Positions 30,360 to 38,769 of a stretch of DNA of 64,000 nt are shown piece after piece. A program made the position numbers and the translations under genes. Within the stretch, counting starts at the first letter, position 1; every line of letters starts with the position of its first letter. The notes below the pieces were generated by a model. That model saw nothing but the letters and a program-made list of their open reading frames with translations. It ran no database searches and had not been told where the DNA came from. The DNA is from Oscillospiraceae bacterium. GTDB lineage: Bacteria > Bacillota > Clostridia > Oscillospirales > Oscillospiraceae. The stretch covers positions 19,778 to 83,777 of the forward strand of contig SVLM01000007.1 of NCBI GenBank assembly GCA_015067945.1, read 5' to 3'.

Positions 30360-32003
30360 ATGCAGAGGTTTAAACTATTATGCGTCGCATTGGCTGTCAT
30401 GCTACTTTTTTCGTGTATGGATGTGGGTATCATGAATAGTATAGCAGTTGGCGAAGAAAAAAAGGTTAGTATGGTCTTGGAAGAACAAAAACTTTATGCT
30501 TCGGCTACAATCAATGACGATTTTGATGACAGCCATATCATTGTTGTTTTATCAAATGCAGCAAGTCTCGCTAAATTTCAGTATAGACTCAATGATTTTT
30601 CTGAGGTTAACTGTAAAAGCATCACAAATATGACTCAATCCTCTACAGATATCGTTGCTACAAAAATATCCGAAGAGAAAATGTCCGAACAGCGTGATGC
30701 CTCTTCAGAATATGTAACTTTTAGTGGCTACCACGAGGTCAACACCGAGGAATTTAATCAAATTTTGTTACTTGAGCTGGCTGAGCCGGGAAAAGAAAAT
30801 GTTTTAGTAGCGATCAATAAACTGGAGCAAAGAACAGATGTGATATATGCTGGGCCGAACTACTTTTTGGACTGTGAAGCAAATGAAGCCTCCGAAACTT
30901 CGCTGGTACGAACATCATCGAATGATTTAATATCAGAGCAATGGGCTCTCGATACAATTAATCTGCCGGATGCTTGGGAAATTGAGATTGGCATGACCCG
31001 TAAAGTAGTTGTTGGTATTATTGATAGTGGAATTGATGGATCACATCCTGATTTCGGATACGCAGTAAATGCTAGTAAGTCCAGAGATATTGATACTGAT
31101 GGGGTTGCGCACACTGTAACCGTAGCAACAGATTCCACTGGGCATGGTACCATGGTTGCAGGTGTTATTGGTGCGATGTCTCATAATACAATTGGTATTA
31201 GTGGCGTGAATTGGGATGTAGAGCTTGTTTCGTTGAAACTATTGCGAAATAGTCAAGGAAAAAGCTCAGTAGCAGCAATGATAAAAGCACTCTTGGTGGC
31301 GCAAGAGTTAGGAGTGCAGATTCTTAACATGTCTACCCATATAACTGAATACAATGGTTATGTGCCAGGAATAACGCAAGCGGCAAACGCATTTGGTGGG
31401 CTGATTGTTTGTGCTGCAGGAAATAATGGTACCGAACTTCAATCAAACCATATGTTATACCCAACCTGTCTTGATATTGATAACATGATCGTAGTTGGTG
31501 CTTCAACAAGGTATGACTATGTTTGGATTGATTCTAACTACAGTGCTGAGATTGTGGACCTGTTCGCTCCTGGACACTATATACTGAGCACATACCCTAC
31601 AGCAATGTGTAGCAGTGATACTTGCTCTCCCTTTGAACACCACTCAAATGGCTATCACTACGGAGATGGAACTTCGTTAGCTGCTCCTTATGTAACTGGC
31701 GTGGCGTCCTTGTTAATGGCAATGTATGCTGATTATACCATAAGCGTGGATGCCATGATATACCATATCAAAAATGGAGTAGATGTTATGCAGCCCTATC
31801 AAGGGAAATGCGTAACCGGGGGCAGATTGAATGCATACAAGGTATTAAGTGAACATAACTTTGCACTAACATGTGACCAGTATGATTCGACGCGTCATAG
31901 AGGGTATTGTTTATGTGGTGATGCTAAGCTTATGCCGCATACATGGATCTATACGGGCGATATGAGAATTTGCTCAGGCTGCTCATATTACGAATATATC
32001 TGA
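30360..32003 (+). CDS. Secreted subtilisin-like serine protease (S8)
   Basis: 547 residues. N-terminal signal (LLCVALAVMLLFSC), a propeptide-like region to about 190, and an S8 catalytic domain: Asp222 in GIIDSGIDGSHPDF, His262 in STGHGTMVAGVIGA, oxyanion Asn355 in AAGNNGTE and Ser439 in GDGTSLAAPYVTG. The triad is complete. After the domain come a Cys-rich tail (CDQYDSTRHRGYCLCG, CSGCSYYEY) that may bind metal or form disulfides. The propeptide contains an inhibitor-I9-like segment (YAGPNYFLDCE) just before the catalytic domain. ATG 30360 has AGAGGAGG about 11 bases upstream; TTG 30354 is possible. Low G+C and rare-codon use differ from neighbours, a sign of transfer. Confidence 0.93.
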   Translation: MQRFKLLCVALAVMLLFSCMDVGIMNSIAVGEEKKVSMVLEEQKLYASATINDDFDDSHIIVVLSNAASLAKFQYRLNDFSEVNCKSITNMTQSSTDIVATKISEEKMSEQRDASSEYVTFSGYHEVNTEEFNQILLLELAEPGKENVLVAINKLEQRTDVIYAGPNYFLDCEANEASETSLVRTSSNDLISEQWALDTINLPDAWEIEIGMTRKVVVGIIDSGIDGSHPDFGYAVNASKSRDIDTDGVAHTVTVATDSTGHGTMVAGVIGAMSHNTIGISGVNWDVELVSLKLLRNSQGKSSVAAMIKALLVAQELGVQILNMSTHITEYNGYVPGITQAANAFGGLIVCAAGNNGTELQSNHMLYPTCLDIDNMIVVGASTRYDYVWIDSNYSAEIVDLFAPGHYILSTYPTAMCSSDTCSPFEHHSNGYHYGDGTSLAAPYVTGVASLLMAMYADYTISVDAMIYHIKNGVDVMQPYQGKCVTGGRLNAYKVLSEHNFALTCDQYDSTRHRGYCLCGDAKLMPHTWIYTGDMRICSGCSYYEYI

Positions 32004-32019
32004 TTGACAATTTTATACA

Positions 32020-32053
32020 TCCCCGGGAATGAAAATTCCCGGGGGCTGTTTTA
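32020..32053 (+). terminator. Intrinsic terminator after the subtilase
   Basis: CCCCGGGAAT/ATTCCCGGGG-type hairpin followed by CTGTTTTA. Confidence 0.78.
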
Positions 32054-32089
32054 CCAAAAGCTGCATCGCAGGTTTTTCAATTTCCCCTC

Positions 32090-32118
32090 TTGTTTTTTTC
32101 GTGGAATGGGGTTATAAT
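32090..32118 (+). promoter_or_regulatory. Promoter of the DUF1858 gene
   Basis: TTGTTT (32090-32095), a 17-bp spacer and TATAAT (32113-32118). Confidence 0.65.
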
Positions 32119-32148
32119 ACAACGAGAAATCAATAAGGAGGTCCTATT

Positions 32149-32379
32149 ATGGCCGTTAAGATTGAAAAAGAAACCATCATTGGTGATGTGCTGGATATCG
32201 CACCCCACGCTGCCCCTCTGTTCTTTGCCATCGGCATGCACTGCCTGGGCTGCCCCTCTTCCCGGGGCGAGACCGTTGAGGAGGCCTGCATGGTCCACGG
32301 TATCGACTGCGACGCTTTCCTGGCTCAGCTGAACCACTTCCTGGAGGCTTACGAGGCCGACCAGCAGAGCAAGGCTTAA
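32149..32379 (+). CDS. DUF1858 protein (hybrid-cluster-protein-associated redox disulfide type)
   Basis: 76 residues, the small DUF1858 domain: IEKETIIGDVLDIAPHAAPLFFAIGMHCLGCPSSRGETVEEACMVHGID. The CxxC pair (CLGC) and following Cys are the conserved redox-active or metal-binding residues; the domain also occurs next to hybrid cluster proteins and in ScdA-type iron-sulfur repair proteins. Stand-alone here with its own promoter, SD AAGGAGGTCC and terminator. Role probably redox; not proven. Confidence 0.88.
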   Translation: MAVKIEKETIIGDVLDIAPHAAPLFFAIGMHCLGCPSSRGETVEEACMVHGIDCDAFLAQLNHFLEAYEADQQSKA

Positions 32380-32391
32380 TTCACCGGCAAC

Positions 32392-32424
32392 GCCGTCCCG
32401 CACCGCCGGGACGGCACTTTTTTT
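32392..32424 (+). terminator. Intrinsic terminator after the DUF1858 gene
   Basis: GCCGTCCCG/CGGGACGGC hairpin followed by ACTTTTTTT. Confidence 0.9.
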
Positions 32425-32480
32425 CACCAATTGATCAGGATTTACCCGACCGCTTTGCACTGATCAAATTAAAAATGGAA

Positions 32481-32588
32481 AATTGACAATTGAAAGTCAA
32501 GGTGTGTGCTTTGCACACATATTTAAATCATTTCCGAAGGAAATACCACAATTTTCAATTTTAAACTTTTAATTTTCAATTCTCAATT
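32481..32588. repeat. MITE-like repeat with 15-bp terminal inverted repeats and internal hairpins
   Basis: Ends AATTGACAATTGAAA (32481-32495) and TTTCAATTCTCAATT (32574-32588) are inverted copies with one mismatch. Inside are TGTGTGC/GCACACA (32503-32519) and ATTTCC-GAA-GGAAAT (32530-32544). The GAA-loop hairpin has the same style as those of the 26494-26654 array. No coding capacity. Confidence 0.75.
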
Positions 32589-32635
32589 CGCACCAAAGAG
32601 CGACAAGCTGAGATTAACCCACCGGAGGAATCCCC

Positions 32636-33316
32636 ATGAAAATCCCCTTGTCTGACCGCCTGCGGGCCTGCTGCAATTTCATATCCCCCGGCGACCGGGT
32701 GGCGGACATCGGCTGCGATCATGGGTATCTGAGCATTTACCTGATCACGCAATGTATCGCCTCATCCGTGATTGCTTCGGATATCAACGAAGGGCCTCTG
32801 CACAGTGCAATGATCAATGCAGAAAAATTCGGTATCCGGGAGAGGATCGCCTTTTACCTGAGCAACGGCGTTCAGAATATCCCCCGGGATTTCGACACCT
32901 TGGTATGTGCCGGCATGGGTGGAGATACCATGATCTCCATTCTGGAGGCCGCCCCCTGGCTGCAAAACGGTCAATACCGCCTGATTCTGCAATGCCAAAG
33001 CAAGCGTCCCATGCTGCGGCGGTACCTGTCCGACCATGGCTGGCACATCGCCCGGGAGACGCTGGTGAAGGAAGGAAAATTCTTCTACCCCATTATGGAA
33101 GTCATTTATGCTCCCGGTCACAGCCTGACCGATGCCCAGTGTCATATTTCCCCCGCCCTGCTTGCCGACCGCTCTCCCCTGCTGCCGGAATTTATCCGTT
33201 GGGTCACCGGTGGCCTGCAAACCGCGGTCAAGGGTCTTGCCCGTACCGGCGGTGAAAAATATGTGCAGCAAAAGAAGCTTCTGGAGGAACTTCAATCCCT
33301 CCACATACCCGAATAG
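32636..33316 (+). CDS. trmK: tRNA (adenine(22)-N(1))-methyltransferase TrmK
   Basis: SAM-dependent Rossmann methyltransferase that makes m1A22 in bacterial tRNAs. It has 226 residues. Seen: LRACCNFISPGDRVADIGCDHGYLSIYL near 20 (SAM-binding motif I), SDINEGPLHSA near 46, CAGMGGDTMISIL near 87 (conserved GMGG active-site loop) and LILQCQSKRPMLRRYL. SD CCGGAGGAATCCCC. The Nif3-like gene starts 12 bases downstream, a widespread Firmicutes pairing. Confidence 0.93.
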   Translation: MKIPLSDRLRACCNFISPGDRVADIGCDHGYLSIYLITQCIASSVIASDINEGPLHSAMINAEKFGIRERIAFYLSNGVQNIPRDFDTLVCAGMGGDTMISILEAAPWLQNGQYRLILQCQSKRPMLRRYLSDHGWHIARETLVKEGKFFYPIMEVIYAPGHSLTDAQCHISPALLADRSPLLPEFIRWVTGGLQTAVKGLARTGGEKYVQQKKLLEELQSLHIPE

Positions 33317-33328
33317 GAGGTATTAACT

Positions 33329-34120
33329 ATGACTACCGTTGCCGACATTCTAAAATATATAGAATCAATTGCTCCCGGGTACATGAAAGAAAGCTGGGAC
33401 AATGTGGGTCTGCTCTGCGGCAGCAAAGCCGCCCCGGTGACCAAAATTCTTGTGGCCCTGGATCCTTTTGAGGGCGTTTGCCGGGAGGCAGCGGAATGGG
33501 ATGCCGATCTGATCGTGACCCACCACCCCCTGATCTTTCAGCCGCCAAAATCGATTACGGACGAAACTTCTGTGGGCCGGGCTATTATGGCACTGTGTGC
33601 CGCCGGAATCAGTGCCATCAACGCCCACACCAATTTAGACTGTGCCCCCGGCGGTGTCAACGATGTGCTGGCTGACATTTTGGGTCTGAAAGCCACCGAG
33701 GTCATCGCTCCCGCCGGCACCAACGAGGACGGTTTTCCCTACGGCCTGCTTCGCTGCGGCCATGTGGATCAGCAGCCTTTGGAGGCTTTCCTGTCCCACG
33801 TCAAAACCGCCTTGGGCTGCAGTGGTCTGCGTTATGTAAACTCCGGAAAGCCGGTTTCCAAGGTCGCCGTTGGCGGTGGAAGCTGTGCCGGTGCCATGCT
33901 GGACGCTGTGGCTGCCGGTTGTGATACCTTTGTCACTGCCGATGTGCGATACAATCAGTTTTGGGATGCCCGGGATCTGGGCCTGAATCTCATTGATGCC
34001 GGTCATTTTCAAACGGAGAATCCGGTAGTTCCCGTCCTTGCTGCAAAACTTGCCGCCGCTTTCCCGGATGTGCAGGTAAAAATTTCCGAAACTCATGCCG
34101 ATTGCATGAAATTCTATTGA
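33329..34120 (+). CDS. Nif3-like dinuclear metal-centre protein
   Basis: 263 residues of the Nif3/YbgI family (often labelled GTP cyclohydrolase 1 type 2). Metal ligands are seen in IVTHHPLIFQPPKSI near 68 (His-His), INAHTNLDCAPGGVND near 97 (His, Asp) and DAGHFQTENPV near 222 (His, Glu). Forms hexameric rings in relatives; biological role not settled. In operon with trmK. Confidence 0.92.
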   Translation: MTTVADILKYIESIAPGYMKESWDNVGLLCGSKAAPVTKILVALDPFEGVCREAAEWDADLIVTHHPLIFQPPKSITDETSVGRAIMALCAAGISAINAHTNLDCAPGGVNDVLADILGLKATEVIAPAGTNEDGFPYGLLRCGHVDQQPLEAFLSHVKTALGCSGLRYVNSGKPVSKVAVGGGSCAGAMLDAVAAGCDTFVTADVRYNQFWDARDLGLNLIDAGHFQTENPVVPVLAAKLAAAFPDVQVKISETHADCMKFY

Positions 34121-34145
34121 TTTTTGTCATATTTGGTGCTAAAAT
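34117..34145 (+). promoter_or_regulatory. Promoter of yebC
   Basis: TTGATT (34117-34122, overlapping the upstream stop codon), a 17-bp spacer and TAAAAT (34140-34145). Confidence 0.65.
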
Positions 34146-34191
34146 AGATTGGAATTTTTGAAAGATCACTTAACGAAGGGAAGATATAAAC

Positions 34192-34929
34192 ATGTCCGGA
34201 CATTCCAAATGGCATAACATTCAAAAAACCAAGGGTGCACAGGACGCCAAGCGTGCTGCCGCCTTTACCAAGATCGCCAAGGAGCTGATCGTAGCTGTTA
34301 AGGAGGGCGGTGGCATTACTGACCCCGCCAACAACTCCCGTCTGGCCACGGTCATCACCAAGGCCAAGGCCGCCAATATGCCCAACGACAACATCAAGCG
34401 TTGCCTGGAAAAGGCAGCCGGTGCAGGCGGCGGTGACAACTACGAATCCATCACCTATGAAGGCTACGGCCCCGGCGGTGTTGCCGTTATTGTTGAAACC
34501 ATGACCGACAACCGCAACCGTACCGCCGGTTCCATGCGTCACCACTTCGACAAGTTCGGCGGCAACCTGGGTGCTTCCGGCTGCGTCAGCTGGTCCTTCG
34601 ACAAGAAGGGCGTGCTGGTCATCGACAACGAGGACGGCGACTATGACGAGGATACCGTCATGATGGATGCCATGGATTGTGGTGCTGACGACTTTGAGGC
34701 CGAAGAGGACTGCTTCACCATCTACACCGATCCCGACGACTTTAACGCCGTGGCTGATGCTATGGCCGCCAAGAAGTACACCTTTGCTTCCGCACAGATC
34801 GAAATGGTTCCCCAGAACTATCAGAAGCTGGAAAGCGAGGAGCACATCAAGCTGATGGAAAAGCTCATCGACATCATGGAAGATGACGACGATGTGCAGA
34901 ACATCTGGCACAACTGGGAACAGGAATAA
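34192..34929 (+). CDS. yebC: YebC/PmpR-family protein
   Basis: 245 residues: MSGHSKWHNIQKTKGAQDAKRAAAFTKIAKE at the N-terminus (family signature), NMPNDNIKRCLEKA near 63, and GYGPGGVAVIVETMTDNRNRT near 95. Members act as DNA-binding regulators and, for some, as factors that relieve ribosome stalling at proline-rich stretches. Own promoter, SD AAGGGAAG and a terminator shared with the convergent gene. Confidence 0.95.
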   Translation: MSGHSKWHNIQKTKGAQDAKRAAAFTKIAKELIVAVKEGGGITDPANNSRLATVITKAKAANMPNDNIKRCLEKAAGAGGGDNYESITYEGYGPGGVAVIVETMTDNRNRTAGSMRHHFDKFGGNLGASGCVSWSFDKKGVLVIDNEDGDYDEDTVMMDAMDCGADDFEAEEDCFTIYTDPDDFNAVADAMAAKKYTFASAQIEMVPQNYQKLESEEHIKLMEKLIDIMEDDDDVQNIWHNWEQE

Positions 34930-34933
34930 TTGC

Positions 34934-34966
34934 AAAAAATCACCCTGCCGCAGCAGGGTGATTTTT
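34934..34966. terminator. Bidirectional terminator between yebC and the surface-protein gene
   Basis: AAAAATCACCCTG/CAGGGTGATTTTT hairpin between convergent stop codons. Confidence 0.88.
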
Positions 34967-34968
34967 GT

Positions 34969-35919
34969 TTAAGTAGTTTCCGGGGTCACGGATTCGGTAG
35001 GTTCGATACTTTCCGTGGGTTCGACGCTTTCCGTGGGTTCGATGCTCTCAGTAGGCTCAACGCTTTCAGAAGGCTCGGTGTTTTCGGAGGGTTCGGTACT
35101 TTCAGAAGGCTCTGTTCCTTCGGAGGGTTCGGTACTCTCAGAAGGTTCAGTTCCCTCGGAAGGTTCTGTGCCTTCAGAAGGTTCTGTGCTTTCGGAAGGA
35201 TTGCTGGGATCGGTAGGCTCGGTCTCGCCGCCTACAGGACGGGTCTCCACCGTGTGGCAAACGCTGCACTCGCGGGTCTCCTTCGTCTCATCCGTCGGAT
35301 CTAGAACCCAATCACTAAATTCGTGGCCGGTAGCAGCAATGGTCTGGGTCTTCTTGATTGTGCCGCAGGCAGTACATTTCTTGCCGTCGTAGCCATCTTC
35401 CGTACAAGTGGCATCCTTGTGGACATCCTGGTTGTAGCTATGGCCGGTAGCTGCCACGGGATCTCTCAGTTCTGTATGGGTGCAACGCTTGCAGCTAAAC
35501 AGCATGCCGCCCTGGGCGGTGCAGGTAGCCGCCTTTTGCACACCCTCATCCAGATCGTGACCCAGCACATCCTGACCGAAGACCATCTTGGACTGACCGC
35601 AGGCACACCGGTAGAAGCTGTAGCTGGGGGTGGTGCAGTTGGCTTCCTGGGTGCGAATCAGCTCGCTATAGTCATGCACGTGTCCGGTGGGGTCAGTGAT
35701 CTCCGTCGGCTCAGTGCTTTCCGTGGGCACGATGCTCTCGGTGGGCATAGATTCGGTTCCGGAAGGCTCGGTGCTTTCCACATTGGGGGGCGTAATGGCA
35801 GGGGGATTATTCAAGGCTTGCAGCATCGGAGCCACCCGGCTCACCACAACGCCGCCGACAACGACCGTCATCACCAAAAAACCGCACAGAACGATCGTGA
35901 GAATATTCTTCAAAGACAT
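34969..35919 (-). CDS. Membrane-anchored surface protein with CxxC modules and Thr-Glu-Pro-Ser repeats
   Basis: 316 residues. N-terminal membrane anchor (ILTIVLCGFLVMTVVVGGVVV), a Pro/Thr/Glu linker, then four roughly 25-40-residue modules of the form TC..G...CxxC...GH (FYRCACGQ, LFSCKRCTH, GKKCTACGT, TRECSVCHT), each probably a small disulfide or zinc knuckle. The C-terminal 90 residues are a repeat of TEPSEG/TEPSES and VEPTESIEP units. No sortase motif, so it is anchored at the N-terminus. Start ATG 35919 with GGAG 8 bases upstream. Function unknown. Confidence 0.75.
   Translation of the reverse strand: MSLKNILTIVLCGFLVMTVVVGGVVVSRVAPMLQALNNPPAITPPNVESTEPSGTESMPTESIVPTESTEPTEITDPTGHVHDYSELIRTQEANCTTPSYSFYRCACGQSKMVFGQDVLGHDLDEGVQKAATCTAQGGMLFSCKRCTHTELRDPVAATGHSYNQDVHKDATCTEDGYDGKKCTACGTIKKTQTIAATGHEFSDWVLDPTDETKETRECSVCHTVETRPVGGETEPTDPSNPSESTEPSEGTEPSEGTEPSESTEPSEGTEPSESTEPSENTEPSESVEPTESIEPTESVEPTESIEPTESVTPETT
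34985..35205. repeat. Coding tandem repeat (18-bp units encoding TEPSEx/VEPTES)
   Basis: About twelve imperfect 18-bp units in the 3' part of the surface-protein gene (minus-strand reading ACCGAACCTTCTGAG-like). The unit length keeps the frame open when copies are gained or lost. Confidence 0.8.
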
Positions 35920-36008
35920 TTGGGGCACTCCTTTCGATTTCCTTCATTATAGCTCCAAAAAAACATAATTGCAACCCCAAGAATCCATTTCTGTACAAAA
36001 TCCCAACC

Positions 36009-36037
36009 TTGACATTGCCTTCCTCGGGAGGTATAAT
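36009..36037 (+). promoter_or_regulatory. Consensus SigA promoter of the zinc-ribbon gene pair
   Basis: TTGACA (36009-36014), a 17-bp spacer and TATAAT (36032-36037). Confidence 0.82.
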
Positions 36038-36074
36038 TTGGGTATGTACCTATAGAAGAAAGAGAGGTATTTTC

Positions 36075-37871
36075 ATGTTCTGTGAAAAATGTGGTGCCCA
36101 GGTTGAAAACGACAGCAAATTCTGTCTGAACTGCGGCTCCCCCGTTACTCCCCAGGCCGCCCCGGTGGCTGCTGCCGCCCCTGCAGGCCCCTCCGCCATG
36201 GCCAAGTTCTTCTCCAACAAGAAGAATGTGACCATCACCGCTATTGTCGCCGCCGTGTTGGTGGTCGCAATCGTGGCAATTATCATTGTTGCTTCTCTCC
36301 CCAAGCCGATCTACATGGACGATTACATGAAGATCGAATACTCCGGCCTTGACGGCATGGGTCATGCCTACATGACCGGCGACGGCGAAAAACTGAGAGA
36401 AGACCTGAAGAAGCATATGTCCGAAGCCGAGCTTGAGGTTATGATGACCCGGTTGATGAAGCAGGGCATGACCTTCGAGCTGACCAAGACCGACGAGCTG
36501 TCCAACGGTGAAAAGATTCCTCTTCTGCTGGAAGTGGATAACGACATCGCAAAGGAATACGGCGTCGTATTCAAGCTCAGAAGCGATACCACCACCGTCA
36601 GCGGTCTGAAGGCATCCACCCTTTTGGATCTGTTTGCCGATCTGGTCATTACATACGAGGGCTACGCTCCCAACGCTTATGTTCAGGTGGAGACCAAGTC
36701 CGACAACGCATTTATCAAGGAATACGTCAACTACAGCGTTTCCAATGGCTACAATCTTGAAGAAGGCGATACCTTTACCATAGAGGCTTACTTCTCCAAT
36801 TCCGTTGCCGAGGATCAGGGCTACCTGATCAAGGAAACCACCAGAGAGTACATCGCCACCGATGTACCCGTTCCCGTGGAGCTGGATCTGTTTGCCGACC
36901 TGGAGATCACCTACACCGGCTGTGAGCCCTACGCCAAGGTAACCGTTACCTCCAAGTCCACCAACGAGTTCATTCAAAACTATGTTTCCTACTATGTCTC
37001 CAACGGCAAGAACCTGAGCGAAGGCGATGTGTTCACCGTCAATGCCAGCTACTCTTCCTACACCGCTGAGCAGCAGGGCTACATCATCAATGCAGACTCC
37101 AAGGAGTACACCGCCACCAACCTGCCCGAGCCTGTGGAGCTGAATGTCTTCGACCATGTGGAGGTCATCTTCACCGGTATCGAAGGCAAGGGCAAGGCTA
37201 CCTATAAGGTCGTCACCGACGATGTGTTTGTCAAGAACTATGTCCGCTTCCAGTTCAACAAGTCCTCTAACCTGACGGAAGGCGAGACCATCGCCCTGAT
37301 CTACTCTGTCGTCAGCTATGTGGATCCTCTGGAATACGGCTATACACTCAGCGAGACCACCTCCAAGAACTTCACCGTGCCTGCACTGGGTAAGAACCTC
37401 ACCAACTTCACCGACCTGAGCAGCGAAGAGCAGACCCGCGTGATGGATTACGTCCTGAAAGAGGCTGAGGGTTATCTGACCAAGGAAGGTGCTGCTGCCT
37501 CCGGTCTGACCCTGTACAACACCGGCTATTCTGCCGGCAACCAGCTGAGCAACGCCACTTCCCTGTCCAACCTGACGCTCGACTCTGTGATCTACGGCCA
37601 GCAGGGCAGCTGGGTCACCACCGATTACCTGGTGTTTGTGGTTACCGTGGACATCGCCGGTCACCCCAATCTCCCCGCTACCAACGGCAGTGCTACTGGT
37701 CACTACTACTTCTATCTGTCCAGCCCCATTGTGAAAGCCGACGGCACGCTGGAAAATGATCTGGAAAGCAGCCTGGTCCGTGGCAATTACTGCTATAAGA
37801 GCTACGAAGATCTGTGCGAATTCTATCTTGACAACTTTAAAAACCAGGTTGTTTTCGAACCGAACGCCTGA
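36075..37871 (+). CDS. Zinc-ribbon membrane protein with repeated extracytoplasmic domains
   Basis: 598 residues. N-terminal zinc ribbon (MFCEKCGAQVENDSKFCLNCG, CxxC-x11-CxxC), an Ala/Pro-rich linker, one membrane helix (about 52-75) and a large outside region. From about 180 to 440 it holds three roughly 85-residue repeats, each beginning LFADLVITYEG / LFADLEITYTG / VFDHVEVIFTG and containing a YVNYSVSNGYNLEEGD-type middle. A C-terminal domain follows. Layout resembles TcaA/YvbJ-like cell-surface proteins, but I cannot assign a function. ATG 36075 has AGAGAGG upstream. Co-transcribed with the next gene (24-base gap). Confidence 0.78.
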   Translation: MFCEKCGAQVENDSKFCLNCGSPVTPQAAPVAAAAPAGPSAMAKFFSNKKNVTITAIVAAVLVVAIVAIIIVASLPKPIYMDDYMKIEYSGLDGMGHAYMTGDGEKLREDLKKHMSEAELEVMMTRLMKQGMTFELTKTDELSNGEKIPLLLEVDNDIAKEYGVVFKLRSDTTTVSGLKASTLLDLFADLVITYEGYAPNAYVQVETKSDNAFIKEYVNYSVSNGYNLEEGDTFTIEAYFSNSVAEDQGYLIKETTREYIATDVPVPVELDLFADLEITYTGCEPYAKVTVTSKSTNEFIQNYVSYYVSNGKNLSEGDVFTVNASYSSYTAEQQGYIINADSKEYTATNLPEPVELNVFDHVEVIFTGIEGKGKATYKVVTDDVFVKNYVRFQFNKSSNLTEGETIALIYSVVSYVDPLEYGYTLSETTSKNFTVPALGKNLTNFTDLSSEEQTRVMDYVLKEAEGYLTKEGAAASGLTLYNTGYSAGNQLSNATSLSNLTLDSVIYGQQGSWVTTDYLVFVVTVDIAGHPNLPATNGSATGHYYFYLSSPIVKADGTLENDLESSLVRGNYCYKSYEDLCEFYLDNFKNQVVFEPNA

Positions 37872-37895
37872 TTGAATTGAAAGGAGAAAACCAAT

Positions 37896-38702
37896 ATGTT
37901 CTGTAAGTATTGTGGAAATGAAGTTCCCGACGGTTACGTATGTAACTGCCCCGAGGCCGCCGCTGCCCGTGCAGCCGCTGAAGCTCCCGTAGCCACTGCT
38001 GCTCCTGCAGCTCCCGCTGCAAGCCCCGTTGGCGATGCCTTCAAGGCTCTGCCCACTTCCGCCAAGTCTCTGCTGGCCAACACCGAAGGCCCCGGCACCA
38101 ATGTGATCACCGGTGCTATCTACGCTGCCGGCAGCCTGATCCTGAACATCCTGGCATGGGTGCTGATCGTTGCCGGTCTGCTGGGCAGCCTGAAGAGCGA
38201 AGTCGGTAACATGGCATGGGATTACATGAAGAAGATGTTCGATGGCATCTACGGCTATGCTGTTCTGGGCGGTCTGTGGACCTGCGTGATCCCCATCGCT
38301 CTGTCCATTGGCATCATCGTTGTCGGTCAGCTGATCCGCAAGGAGAAGGTCGACATCATCCCCGCTTTCACCACCGCCGCCAGCATCAGTGTTGCTCCCT
38401 CCGTGGTCTTCCTGGTTGGTGCCCTGTTCACCACCTTCCTGGGTGGCGTTGGCGTGTTCCTGATCCTGGTCGGCATCATCATGGCTATGGCTTCCAACTA
38501 CAAGCTGATCGCTAAGTTCGTTGCCAACACCAATGGCTTCATCGGTGGCTTGATCACTGCTGCTATTATTGCTGTTGTGATTGCCCTGATGGCTTGGGTT
38601 GTTTCCGGTGTTCTGACCGGTTATGTCGAGGGCCCCATGGCTGAGAACCTGGGTGCCGGTATTGAAGACATTCTGGGTCTGATTCTGGGCGGCGGCTTCT
38701 GA
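37896..38702 (+). CDS. Zinc-ribbon multi-pass membrane protein (Yip1-like)
   Basis: 268 residues. Short N-terminal zinc knuckle (MFCKYCGNEVPDGYVCNC: CxxC and CxC), an Ala/Pro linker, then about six hydrophobic segments from residue 70 to the end. The shape recalls Yip1/DUF-type zinc-ribbon membrane proteins of Firmicutes. SD AAAGGAGAAAACCAAT. Partner of the preceding gene by operon; role unknown. Confidence 0.75.
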   Translation: MFCKYCGNEVPDGYVCNCPEAAAARAAAEAPVATAAPAAPAASPVGDAFKALPTSAKSLLANTEGPGTNVITGAIYAAGSLILNILAWVLIVAGLLGSLKSEVGNMAWDYMKKMFDGIYGYAVLGGLWTCVIPIALSIGIIVVGQLIRKEKVDIIPAFTTAASISVAPSVVFLVGALFTTFLGGVGVFLILVGIIMAMASNYKLIAKFVANTNGFIGGLITAAIIAVVIALMAWVVSGVLTGYVEGPMAENLGAGIEDILGLILGGGF

Positions 38703-38722
38703 TTATCTCACCTTAATATCAC

Positions 38723-38762
38723 AAAGCAGCCTTTCCCGGTTGGGAAAGGCTGCTTGTTTTTA
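38723..38762. terminator. Bidirectional terminator
   Basis: AAGCAGCCTTTCCC/GGGAAAGGCTGCTT hairpin between convergent genes. Confidence 0.87.
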
Positions 38763-38769
38763 TTATTCC

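Noticed and set aside
34985-35205. Plus-strand Gly/Phe-rich ORF over the minisatellite
   Set aside because: It is the complement of the TEPSE repeat in the surface-protein gene; the minus-strand frame has the membrane anchor and ribosome site.
35910-37703. A 597-codon minus-strand frame over the zinc-ribbon gene
   Set aside because: Antisense shadow of the repeated-domain gene; low-complexity translation and no ribosome site.
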